A stretch of 64,000 nucleotides of DNA from Cryptomeria japonica (taxonomy: Eukaryota; Streptophyta; Pinopsida; Cupressales; Cupressaceae), in NCBI RefSeq assembly GCF_030272615.1, contig NC_081409.1:875122594-875186593 (forward strand), in the 5' to 3' direction. The notes beneath the pieces are model-generated. The model was not told the origin of the DNA. It saw only the letters and a list, made by a program, of their open reading frames with translations, and searched no databases. Of this stretch, positions 54,545 through 64,000 are shown one piece after another (the stretch's first letter is position 1; every line of letters begins with the position of its first letter). The position numbers and the translations under genes were made by a program.

Positions 54545-55696
54545 CTAGAGTGATCGGTATATCATCAGATTGTTCTTTCTTGATCTACAGAATCTGGCAA
54601 TGTGACCCGGTTTGTTGCAGTGATAGCAGACCAATCCAGGTTCTCTCCAAGGTCCATTGTTCATGTTTCCATTCTTCCTTCTGCATGTTGCAGCAGTGTG
54701 ACCATGACCATGACAGACCATACAGTTTGCTCTCCATTTGGTTGCCACTTGATAGCCACCACTTCTTTGCTGATGGTTGAAGGCATTAAACAGGTTTTGA
54801 TTTCGGTTCACAAAAGGTTCAGGACCAAATCCTTGGGTCCTCTAAGGATATCTATCAATGTTGTTCATAACTGACCTGCATTCAGATGCTCTATGCCCAT
54901 ACTTGTTGCATGCATAATAGTTACCATTGAATCTATAGGATCTAGGCTTATCATTTAGGAAATAAGGAAAATTGTTGTAAGCCTTACTCCTACACACATT
55001 TACAGTATGTCCTTCTTTAAGATAGTTGAAGCAAACAGGTTTAAACTTTTGCTTACCTTTATCCTTTGATGTCGGTTGTTTCTTTGACGTTCCAGCATTT
55101 GTACCAAAGGTCTCACCTTCCTCATGATCGGAATAACCAAGTCCATTGGTATTCTTGACCGGTTTGGCAGATTCAATCTTTTGCTCTAGCTTGACAATAC
55201 TCTTATTGAAATTAGCAAGTATTTCCTTTGACTCAGAGAGTTCTTTGGAAATAGCAGCATTTGTTTCCAATAGGGTTTCATTCTCAGAGATGTCAATGTT
55301 CAGTTCTCCTTGCATGTCTTCCTTTTCCACTTTGCTTGCATGGAGTTGAGTAGTTAGGGCACTGATCTCTTGTTTAAGCTTGGAGATCTCATGATCTCTT
55401 TCTTTCACCAGATCTTCAGCTTTCCTCTGGTTCTCAAGCTCTTGACACATCCGGATAGTTAGTCCTTCCAACTCCTTTCTCAGGTTGGAGTTTGATTCAT
55501 TCAACTTATTTACTTCTGCAATTAGGGCTTCTATGTTTGCTTCATCTGAAGAACTATTTTCAGATAGCTCCATCAGCTTTTCAGCATGTTCTCTCCTTTT
55601 TGCTTGAGATGCCTTGTATTTGACCATAAGATCATCATAGGCTTGCTCAGACTGATTGAGCCGATGTGTAAGTTCCCTTATAGAGTATTCCCCCAT
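54545..55696 (-). pseudogene. Element D P1: coiled coil with four CCHC knuckles, one stop
   Basis: An ATG at 55696 (MGEYSIRELTHRLN). The first ~190 residues are coiled coil (ELTHRLNQSEQAYDDLMVKY; KERDHEISKLKQEISALTTQ). Then come CFNYLKEGHTVNVC (second Cys now Tyr), YYACNKYGHRASEC (first Cys now Tyr), a TAG near 54842 in frame, and CMVCHGHGHTAATC and CYHCNKPGHIARFC. The arrangement equals P1 of element C, including knuckle number and position after the PBS. Both Cys-to-Tyr changes are G-to-A. The role is inferred to be Gag-like: self-assembly and RNA binding. Confidence 0.8.
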
Positions 55697-55732
55697 ATCT
55701 CTTTCCAAGTGGTTAAACTTATAGAAAGGTTG

Positions 55733-55744
55733 GCTCTGATACCA
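55733..55744 (-). promoter_or_regulatory. Element D primer binding site
   Basis: Minus strand TGGTATCAGAGC, two bases from the LTR, a perfect initiator-Met tRNA type site. Confidence 0.93.
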
Positions 55745-55746
55745 AT

Positions 55747-56895
55747 TGAAGAATACAAAGAGGGGGGTGAATTAGTATGCCAAAAATCTCTGCACTTAAG
55801 CACTTTGCAAGACTAATAGTAAGCCGGTAAAATAGTTTAGCAGACAAACCGGTTAACACACATGCAAACCAAATAGCCAATAATGCATTTACCCACAAAA
55901 GCAAAAACACCATAACACAAGAGATTTTGACGTGGAAACCCAAATGGGAAAAACCACAGTGAGATGAAACTCATAAGTAACTATCTGCAGAATAGGAACT
56001 AGACCCGTTAAGGTCAGATCAGTTAAGGTCTTACAATGTTTTTTACCAGAACGGATCCTGTTAGGAATCTCATTCTTTGTTAGGAGATACATCCGATTAA
56101 AGACTACCTTGCTAGAGGATTTTAGATCCACAGATGTGAACCACCTTGTTAGAGGATTTACAAAATGCTTTTGGGCCTACCTGGTTAAGGGCTACAGACT
56201 TGTCAAAGATGTGAGTAATCAACAAGTGTGTGATCTAACTAGTAGCACAGACTGCTCAGTTAGATCCTCGATAGCTCGTTCCTAATGCACTCCAGCATTA
56301 CTTCAGTCTTCTACACATTCATATTCTCTCCAACTCCTCAACCACCTTAAACCCTAGCAACAACATAAACTTTTGCTACAACCACATCAACACCCTAAAA
56401 CCCTAGACATGATGTCCTTATAAAGGAATCTGATTTCATGTCGGTCCAATAAGATTACATAACAATTTCCTAGGTTCAATGAACTTGGACATACTTGGTA
56501 CCACGACACAAAAAGCACTGTTTAGGTGTCGGCTCCATCAAACAATCGATGGATGGTAACTCATCACAAAATTCCGGTTGGTAACTCATCATAGAGTATT
56601 ACCAGTTCATACAAAATGCCAGTTGCCGGTTTGACAAAGATGAAGACTGGTAAAAATGTGTTATGCCGCTTTAATCCCTCATACCGCTTGGGATCCACGA
56701 ACCGCTTGGGGTCAACATGCCGCTTCAGACCGAGAAACACTTTCTGCAAAACAACAATAGTCTAAAGACTATAATACAACATAGCAGTTGGAAAAAAATA
56801 CCGGTTGTGCTCTAACTCATACATATAAAGGAGATCTGAATGCAAGTGTGTGTCCATCAATGACAATCACAACATAAACATAAAAAATGCCAACA
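55747..56895 (-). repeat. Element D 5' LTR (right, 1,149 bp)
   Basis: TGAAGAATACAAAG...TGCCAACA, ending before GAAAG. It includes G6 plus TGAATTAG (55762-55775), GGGAAAAACCACAGTGAGAT near 55946 and a TTTATAAGG-type TATA box on the minus strand near 56420. Confidence 0.9.
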
Positions 56896-56900
56896 GAAAG

Positions 56901-56922
56901 CAGGATACTTCGAGGATCCCAT
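56901..56922 (-). pseudogene. 22-bp remnant of the LINE endonuclease
   Basis: Between the D target duplication and the start of element E. On the minus strand it reads WDPRSI, a standard part of plant LINE endonucleases (LWDPR-type). Joined across D it continues the endonuclease frame at 48359. This shows that E also sits inside the LINE. Confidence 0.75.
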
Positions 56923-58074
56923 TGTAATACCCTAAAATTGGTCATCTAAACCATTGGCCCCTAATCTCGACAACATCACCAAGGTCCTAACCAAAGGAAA
57001 TTAAATTTATCTTGATCACATTATTAATTCTTTAATTATCAAAAATCACATGGCAAATCAATTACTCAATATTAATTAAATATTTATTTAATTAATTGAA
57101 TCATTTCCAAAAATATCATTTTGATCAATTATCCCAGTTTAATTTATTAAATATCCTTGCATATTTAATTAATTAATAAATTTACCATTCAATCATGCAA
57201 GAAGGATTAATTTATTACAAAAGATGAATTAATTTATTACAAAGAGTTGAATTGAAAATAAAACAAAAAAAAGAATTAAATTGAGAGAGAAATCAAACTT
57301 GAGATATTATTTCTTTTTCTAAATTTAGAACTTGAAATCAGAAAAGCAATTTAATTGAATTATTGAATTATTCTCTAAATTTGGAACTCAAAGCTTTTCA
57401 GAAAAAGAAGTTCAGTTGCATTGAAAAGACCTTTTTCTTGAATAAATTAAAGAATTATCTATTTTTATCCTATATGCATGTAATTAATTTATTATTATTT
57501 TCCAATGCAACTCGGACTTCTAATTTGAATGCATTTCAATTAAACTATAATTGGAATCTATCTCAAGGTTAACTGAACATGATTTCTCAATTATTTTCAA
57601 TTAATTCTAAATTGAGTTTTTTCTCTTGCAATTCTTTATAAATTCAGTCTTCAGCTCTCATTCCAATTCACCCCAGAGATTTTTGAGAACACGCTTAGAG
57701 ATTATTATCACACTAATTTCGCTCTGGAGTCATTGAAGATTATTGTGCTTTTTAGATTATTTGCATCCATTTTACATTCATTCATTATTGCTTGCATCCA
57801 TCATTACTTGAATTGATTTTTGCTTGAATTATTCATCCATCTTGCATCCATATAGCTTAATATCATATAGATTAAATCCTTTGTCTTGGTGTAGTCTAGT
57901 CACTGGTATTGCTTATAAAAATCCGAGAGCAATCTTATACTCGCATCTTTTAGAAGGCAATTGGTCGCTTTGCTATGGTTTATTTCTTATTGATTATTGA
58001 TTACTAACCATGCATATAATGACTTAATTGAAGTGTTGTGCTTACAGCTATAGGTTCACTTTTTCACACACACA
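56923..58074 (+). repeat. Element E 5' LTR (~1,152 bp)
   Basis: TGTAATACCCTAAAATTGG...CACACACA. The end is set by the PBS-like motif that follows, so it may be a few bases off. Homologous start to the LTRs at 6961 and 48435 (reversed). Confidence 0.65.
57637..57644 (+). promoter_or_regulatory. Element E LTR TATA box
   Basis: TATAAATT in the context TTCTTTATAAATTCAG, about 440 bp before the LTR end. Confidence 0.4.
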
Positions 58075-58078
58075 TCTC

Positions 58079-58097
58079 TGGCGCCCACCGTGGGGCC
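58079..58097 (+). promoter_or_regulatory. Element E primer binding site (TGGCGCC type)
   Basis: TGGCGCCCACCGTGGGGCC shortly after the LTR. Plant Tat/Ogre elements use sites starting TGGCGCC rather than the initiator-Met type. I do not assign the tRNA. Confidence 0.6.
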
Positions 58098-60314
58098 CGA
58101 AGACTACATTTTTTTGGCCTCCAAGACTGACTGCTTTATTTTTTGTTATTTTCCAGGTTTCAGATTTTTTGGTTTTTCGTTCGTACATCTCGTACGACAA
58201 TTTTTTACATGCTGAAACGACAAACTATAAGTGTCGCATGAATTGCAAATATCCTATTGTACAAGCAGATCCTCTGTCGTACGAGCAGAAATCCTCTATC
58301 GTACGAGCAAACATCATCAACAATCTTCTTTTGTACGATACTGCATCCTGTCTCGTACGAGTCAATTGCCTGTCGTACGATTCTGTATTTTCTGGTAAAA
58401 AAGGCAAATTTCATAATTTTTTGATTGATTATTTTGACGACTGACCCTGACTGTTTATCTGTCTATCTCATAATTTTTCACAGCCTAATCAGTTTTTGCA
58501 GAACGCTTGTCGCACAAAGACAATATGACTACTGTTTCGTTGTCTTTGCAGGTTGCCTAAGGAGAATCGACTAAACATCGTGTATTCTTTAAATTCATTT
58601 TTAGGAACCTAACTTGCTATCTGGTTAAAGAAAAAATTTGTCTTTCATGCTTTTAGAAGATTCTGAGAGGTAGGAGAGTATGCTCTTGTCTTTTTCTAGA
58701 CAATTAGAAATCTAGACCCTTGAACCTTTTTCTTTATTTGAGATTTGTACATCTTTAGTAGGCCTACCCTCCCGAGGGGTTGAAAAACTCTTAAAGTCAT
58801 TACGGCCAGTGTGAGGGGAACGACCTAAGTGGGAATGGCTAGATTCCAAGTACTCCAACCCACTATAAAATAAACGTGATTTGATGAAAATAAAGTCAAC
58901 AACAGTGCTCGGGAATAGCTCTCTTCCGTACCTTCGGGTATATTAAACCTTGGTTTTCAAGCCTAGGAGACCTCTTAATTGAGTTTATACCTCGACGTGT
59001 CGAACAGATCCCTGACTAAATCCAATTTAAAATTAGAAGCTACCTGGTTCATCTCCAAAAGGGGGATAATCTTTGTGCAAGAGAGATAGTAACTCTCCCA
59101 ATATACTTGTCATTTCGTGCCCCCATTAGCGTTTGGAGTCGGATAATACGACGTTGAGAATCCATTGCGTAAGACTCAATGGTCGTATTCTGATTAGCTA
59201 TTGGGTGTGTACCTGAGTCTACAAGCAAAGGTTTTCTTTCCTCACCAAATTCCTTAGGGTTTGCATGCTATGATTAGAGTCACTATACATACTACTTGTT
59301 CTCTGTGTTTTTCATCCCTGAAACAAAAACTGAAATACCAAAAATCAGTGAAGACCAGAAACAACTCAGTGAGTCAAAACTCTGTCTATATCATAAACTA
59401 GTCCATCCTAAGTCAAAACTCTATTTGTGTCAGAAACTAGTCCATCCTAAGTCGAAACTCTGTCCGTGTTAGAAACTAGTCCATTTTTAAGTCGGAAATC
59501 CATCCGTGTCATAAACTAGTCTATCCTGGTCAAAAATCAGTCCATCTCAGAATTGGTCATACTCAGTTATCATACTCAACAATCGAAAAAACTCAAAATT
59601 TCTAGGCTCTATCCTGTGAACAGTTGTACGAGTTTGATAATTCATCGTCCTATATCACATCCTATGTCATACGAGTCTTCTGGTTTGTCGTCCTAGACCT
59701 AATCCTGTGTCGTACGAGTCATTTTATTCTGTCGTCTAACTCTGTATCATGTGTCGTATGAAACAAAACTGCTTTGAGTCTTTTGTCGTCCTGCACATAC
59801 CCATTTATCATACGGTACGAGCCAACAACTCATACGAATCAGAACTATTGTCGTCCTGTAGCTGCTAAATTGTCATCCGGTCCAAAAAATCCTGTCATAC
59901 GAGTCTCTTGTCTTGTCAGAACATAACAGTCAAACTTGCCTAGAAACAACTTACAGCAAACATAATACTAGTTATCATTTTCCTGAGCATAAACAGATAA
60001 AGACAGTGTACCTCTGCCATTTGCATTGCATGATTTGGTCGATCACCTTTCAGCTAGTTCAATCAACTACCTATAAAATTTTAGTCACTTAGATAAAGTC
60101 TTATACAGGATAGATCATTCCTGAAACCAAACTGAATCTTACACTATGCTTAGAATCAACTTAGATAACGTCTTAGATAGGATAGATCGTTCCTAAAATC
60201 AGACTAAATCTCAGTTGTCTCTCCCAAACAATACTCTAAACAGAACAACTAGCTCTGAAATTGATCATGACCTCTACATCACAAAATGACTTTAGGTCAC
60301 ACTAATCCAAAAAA
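58098..60314 (+). other. Element E leader with repeated TCGTACGA palindromes
   Basis: No conserved coding run. Variants of the palindrome TCGTACGA recur in two clusters: 58190-58385 (six to seven copies) and 59620-59900 (several mutated copies such as TCATACGA and TCGTATGA). A 39-bp tandem repeat lies between. 60085-60210 contains a diverged ~85-bp duplication (CTTAGATAAAGTCTTA and CTTAGATAACGTCTTA). Confidence 0.7.
59372..59529. repeat. 39-bp tandem repeat, four units
   Basis: Four consecutive copies of a 39-40-bp unit beginning AGTCAAAACTCTGT and ending AACTAGTCCATCCTA, with scattered changes. It lies in the leader of element E. Confidence 0.88.
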
Positions 60315-62384
60315 ATGCCTATTCAAACCAGGAGTTCTCGTAAGAAACAAGCCAAAGGCAAAGAACAAACCTTCACCTATCAAGATAATCCATTCTACGT
60401 GAAGGATCCACTCACTGACATGCCATCATCATCAGGCGGACCAATTTTTGATGAACCGAAATCTCCCACTATACATGAGACAGAATACAATGATGGAAAC
60501 AAAAATGACCGTAATATTTTTGAAAATCATAATGACTCCACATCATCAAGTGAGATTGACGAAGACACTGAACCTCTAGAAAAAGAAATCCTTGACTGTC
60601 AAAAGGACAAAGACTTTAGAAAAATGATGAAAACTATCATGACCTGAGAGAAGGATGACTATTTCTTAGAACTAGCAAAATAAGGTGTCAAACTTCCTAT
60701 TGGATATGATGTTCAAACACTTGTTACTAAAAGGGAAGACTCACCTATACTCATGGTACACAAATAGTTACTAGCTTTGCGGATGGAGGTCACAGAACTG
60801 AAGAATAAGGACAAGTCCCTGAAACAATATTCTCTGGAAACAATATGTCCCTTTCCATTTGACAAGAATCTACACATGCCTCCATTTCCTTCACGAGTGG
60901 AAATCCCAAAATTTGACAAATATGACGGTACCTCAGATCCTCAAGATCATGTCAGGGAATTTAGTGTTGCCTATATGGAGTTCATGTACGATCAAACATA
61001 CCTCATGTGTCTCCTTCCAAGGAGTTTAGGGGGTCAAGCAATAGAATGGTTCTCAAGTCTACCCAAAGGAATAAAAACATTCGAAGAACTAATCCAACTG
61101 TTTTTACAACAATACTCATACAACATTCGACATCCTGTAACTATGATCAATCTTTGTAATACTCAATAGAAAATAGGGGAACCTCTTCTTACTTTTCTCC
61201 AACGCTGGAATAAGATGTTCTCTAGGTACCCACGACCTATTCCAAGCTCTGAGAAAATGGATATATTTGTCAATAACTTGGTCCCTGAACTAAAATATAG
61301 CGTACAAATGCAAGTATACCCATCATTTAACAAAATGGTAGATAATGCCATTCGAATGGAAGATGTGCTCATAAAGAAGGGGGATATCACACCTTGGAAA
61401 GAAACACAAACAAGATCTAGCTCTAAATAGAAAAACAAGTATTGGAAATTTGGCAAAGATAACAATAAGAATGTTGTTAATGATGGAGTAGTAGACACTG
61501 TCAAGACCAACTCAAAATCCACAATATTCAATTTGGCTAGTGGTATACAAGCACTTAAAGCTGTTGAGGCTGCCGTAGAGAATCCGCCAAAGAAAACAAA
61601 GGATTGGCTCAAAGAAAAGCCTTGGCTTTCCAAACCCAAGCGTGATTTTACTCCTCTTGAAGAATCATATGAATCCGCTTTCAAAACTCTATTGGCAAAC
61701 AACTTGATAACACTACCAGATAACTCCAGACCATATGATCTAGATGTCAAATCAAGATGGTGGAGAGAAAATGAATATTGTGACTTCCATCGAAAGAAGG
61801 GTCATTACATAAACAATTGCATGAAGCTAAAACATGAGATTCAGGATCTCATAGATGTTGGTAAAGTTGTTGGGAATCACCCAACCAATGCTGATCATAA
61901 AGCATTTAAAGACCCTTTGCCTGCTTACGAACAAGGTGATTCCTCAAAGACCAAAGGAGGTGCCAAGGTAAATTATACTTATGCCAGCCAGGACAACATT
62001 ATCAACATGATTGAACCTTCACACTCAGAATATTTCAATGTGATTATAGTTCAAGATAAACCAAATGAATCACGATATGCAAGAGCTCTGACCCGATCTC
62101 AAAAGAAAGTTACCCTCCAAGGAGCTAGTTCTTCCAACCCAGCTCAAGAAACATCAAATCCAACAGCCTTGCCAAACAAACAAAAGGAATCAACCTTGGA
62201 CAAATTTAAAAGGTTAACCTCATCATCATCCTCTCGATACAGCGTGGTTGAACAGTTAAAAAGGACAAATGCTCAAATTTCAATTTTTGAATTGCTACAA
62301 CTCTCATTTGCTCACAAGGAAATCCCAGACAAAGCATTGCTCACTACCAACATTCCAAAAGATTTAGACATTGATCAGTTTTAG
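60315..62384 (+). pseudogene. Element E Gag
   Basis: The ATG at 60315 (MPIQTRSSRKKQAKG) opens one frame kept to the window end. The N-terminus is basic then acidic. The Gag core follows: PKFDKYDGTSDPQDHVREF (60910), GGQAIEWFSSLPKGI (61030), FEELIQLFLQQY, PLLTFLQRWNKMFSRY (61180), and a zinc-knuckle-like YCDFHRKKGHYINNC near 61780. Stops inside: TGA 60645, TAA 60681, TAG 60765, TAG 61167, TAG 61428, TAG 62382. No frameshift. Protein-level similarity to plant Tat Gag is clear, so the stops are damage rather than a wrong frame. Confidence 0.85.
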
Positions 62385-62387
62385 TCT

Positions 62388-63116
62388 ATGGTGGGTCATT
62401 TGACTTCACCTCACTATTTGACCTTCTCTGAAGAAGATGACAATTCATCAAATCATCCACATGACCAGCCATTGCATATTGAGGCCATGATCCACAAACA
62501 TAGAGTTAAACCTGTTTTGATAGATGGAGGTGCGGGGTTGAATATCTGTACTTGTCATCTGCTTACACAACTAAGATTCTCTGAAAATGTTATTGATCTT
62601 GACAAGAAAATAACAATAAAAGCCTATGATGAGGAAGAAAGGACCTCTAAAGGTCTAGTATCATTACCAATCAGAGTGGGACCGGTAGAGAGAGATGTCC
62701 TTTTCTAGGTTCTCGATATTCCATTGTCATACAATATTTTACTGGGCAGGCCATGGATTCATGAAATGAAGGCAGTACCGTCAATATATCACCAATGCTT
62801 AAAGTTTCCTTATAACGGAGCTGAAGTCAATATTCTTGCTGATACAAATGTCATCTGTAATGCATTAACAAAAGGTGCAGATACTTTTGTGCCTCATAAT
62901 AGGGCAGCCTCTCCAAATGAAGATCTAGAAACATTGATGAAAGACTTAGAAAAGAGATTGAAGATTACGGATACCGACATGGATGGCTACAAGATAGAGC
63001 CAGTACTATCATTAGTTTCTCTCCCTCCATCACCAAAACAGTTGGGCAAACCATCAGAGTCTATGAGAACACAAACTTCAGCTCTGAATACTATATATGA
63101 TGGTCTCTTTGTATAG
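62388..63116 (+). pseudogene. Element E aspartic protease
   Basis: Same frame. The active-site motif is VKPVLIDGGAGLNICT near 62530 (Asp-Gly-Gly, as in many plant gypsy proteases), then a flap-like LVSLPIRVGP near 62680, a TAG at 62706, and LSYNILLGRPWIHE near 62740. It would release mature Gag and polymerase. A TAG at 63114 follows. Confidence 0.82.
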
Positions 63117-64000
63117 TCTTCTACCTCCTTGGCGAATGAAATAGAAGAGGATGTTGTGCTTAACTGGCTCTTTAAGGAAGATAGTCCAAATGAGGAGTTA
63201 TGACATTGTGAGATTTCCTCAAACCAATATGGTCGTGGTTACAAAATGATTCAGCGCATGGGGTACTCAGGTACTGGTCCTTTGGGCAAACAAAAAGAAG
63301 GTATTACTGAACCAATTCAGCTACAAACCAAATCCACACATGATAAGGCTAGACTGGGATATAATCCGAAAAAGACATTAGAACAAAAACATGTTTCTAA
63401 GTCTAAGTGCTTGAAAAAGATATCACCTTTAACATTACATGAAGCAGACACTAAACAAACAAAAGTAGAGTGTAGACAAGAGAAAGAGGAATCAACAATC
63501 AAGAAAGAAGAAATAGTCAGTGCTCAAGCTTCGATGGTATCAGCTACGATAATAAAAGAAGTTGAGGTTCCTGAGGATATAAGAGATGAAATGGTAAGAA
63601 CCAGAGAATTTTTTGCACCATTAAAATTTCCAGTCACATATACTGGTAGGCAACAAGTAGATGATTCGGAGACTGATTCAAACAAGTATGAATGGGGTCC
63701 TAACTATCTTTCAGACACATCCGCTACAGAAACTCCAGAAGAATCTAGTGGTGTCATAGATGATACTCAAGAGCTGATGCATATAAAACTACAGAAGGAA
63801 ATACAAGAAATTAGACAAAAGAGGCAAGCAAATTATGAACAAGGATTGAAAGAAGGAAGAATACCAGAAAGCTTCTCATCTATGTGACCTTATCCTAAAA
63901 CAGAACAAATCAGTTATAGTACTACATAGGAAGAGTTGGAAGCTATAGAACAAGAACCAGTCATCAGTCCAGAAGAAGCTGAATGGAGTAGACAAAAAAT
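63117..64000 (+). pseudogene. Element E pol region with G-patch domain, incomplete
   Basis: Same frame: TGA at 63201, then a G-patch domain at 63243-63330 (KMIQRMGYSGTGPLGKQKEG), which is known between protease and reverse transcriptase in some plant gypsy elements and may bind RNA. A charged linker follows (RDEMVRTREFFAPLKFPVTY near 63580), with TGA at 63885 and TAG at 63927. The window ends before reverse transcriptase. Confidence 0.8.

Larger units (their letters stand above)
48360..56895 (-). mobile_element. Element D: second polymerase-less, protein-coding LTR retrotransposon
   Basis: 8.5 kb inserted in the LINE endonuclease with perfect target duplication GAAAG (48355-48359, 56896-56900). 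LTRs 55747-56895 (5') and 48360-50264 (3', enlarged by a solo LTR). PBS and polypurine tract are present. The interior (5.5 kb) codes P1 and P2 in the same order as element C, and no polymerase, integrase or protease motif is seen. LTR and protein sequences differ greatly from C, so it is a separate family of the same type rather than a recent copy. Confidence 0.88.
56923..64000 (+). mobile_element. Element E: Tat-like Ty3/gypsy retrotransposon, runs off window
   Basis: 5' LTR 56923-58074, PBS-like TGGCGCCCACCGTGGGG at 58079, a 2.2-kb leader, then one long frame from 60315 to the window end coding Gag, protease and a G-patch domain. Reverse transcriptase and integrase would follow beyond 64000. 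The protease-adjacent phrase YNILLGRPWIHEMKAVPS is typical of the Tat/Ogre group. Left flank CCCAT (56918-56922) is the predicted target duplication. About eleven in-frame stops but no frameshift were found. Confidence 0.82.

Overview
The window looks like intergenic DNA from a large, repeat-rich plant nuclear genome. A gymnosperm (conifer-like) source is my best guess; no marker here proves it. It holds almost no host coding DNA. The one recognisable host gene piece is a probable first coding exon of the Mediator subunit MED10 (3396-3569, minus). An unrecognised broken reading frame lies nearby (1497-2192). Nearly everything else is transposable elements inside other transposable elements, plus tandem repeats.

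Layout. 1-6560: two RNase H fragments in opposite orientation, the unknown frame, the MED10 exon, and a probable non-LTR-type insertion with a degenerate ~145-bp internal repeat. 6781-6866: a foldback hairpin. 6961-13194: two Ty3/gypsy-type LTRs, one a 4.1-kb solo LTR (9094-13194) that carries a second, related foldback hairpin and two tandem arrays. 16084-37885: an old Ty1/copia element (A, minus strand). Its right LTR was split by a chromovirus gypsy element (B, 21465-37675, plus strand, TSD CCTAC). B was hit twice: a solo LTR in its RNase H region (26008-27566, TSD AGGTA) and element C in its 3' LTR (30134-36835, TSD GTTTG). 37886-44379: an LTR-like fragment, a CT/CA microsatellite, an unknown broken frame, and a two-level tandem array with an ~870-bp higher-order unit. 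44340-56922: a minus-strand LINE whose endonuclease was interrupted by element D (48360-56895, TSD GAAAG), itself carrying a 767-bp solo LTR. From 56923 a Tat-like gypsy element (E) runs off the right edge. It leaves only about 22 bp of unique LINE sequence between D and E.

The most interesting content is elements C and D. Both are complete LTR elements with initiator-Met-type primer binding sites and polypurine tracts. Neither shows protease, integrase, reverse transcriptase or RNase H. Each instead carries two reading units: P1, a long coiled coil followed by four CCHC knuckles, and P2, an about 1,100-codon unit with a conserved N-terminal domain I do not recognise, a charged middle and a coiled-coil end. 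The two P2 copies are clearly homologous but strongly diverged, which suggests long maintenance of protein-coding non-autonomous elements. Their termini and LTR modules match copia element A, so copia enzymes are the likely mobilisers.

No element here looks fully intact. In-frame stops are frequent and most fit C-to-T change at glutamine or arginine codons, as expected of methylated, silenced plant repeats.
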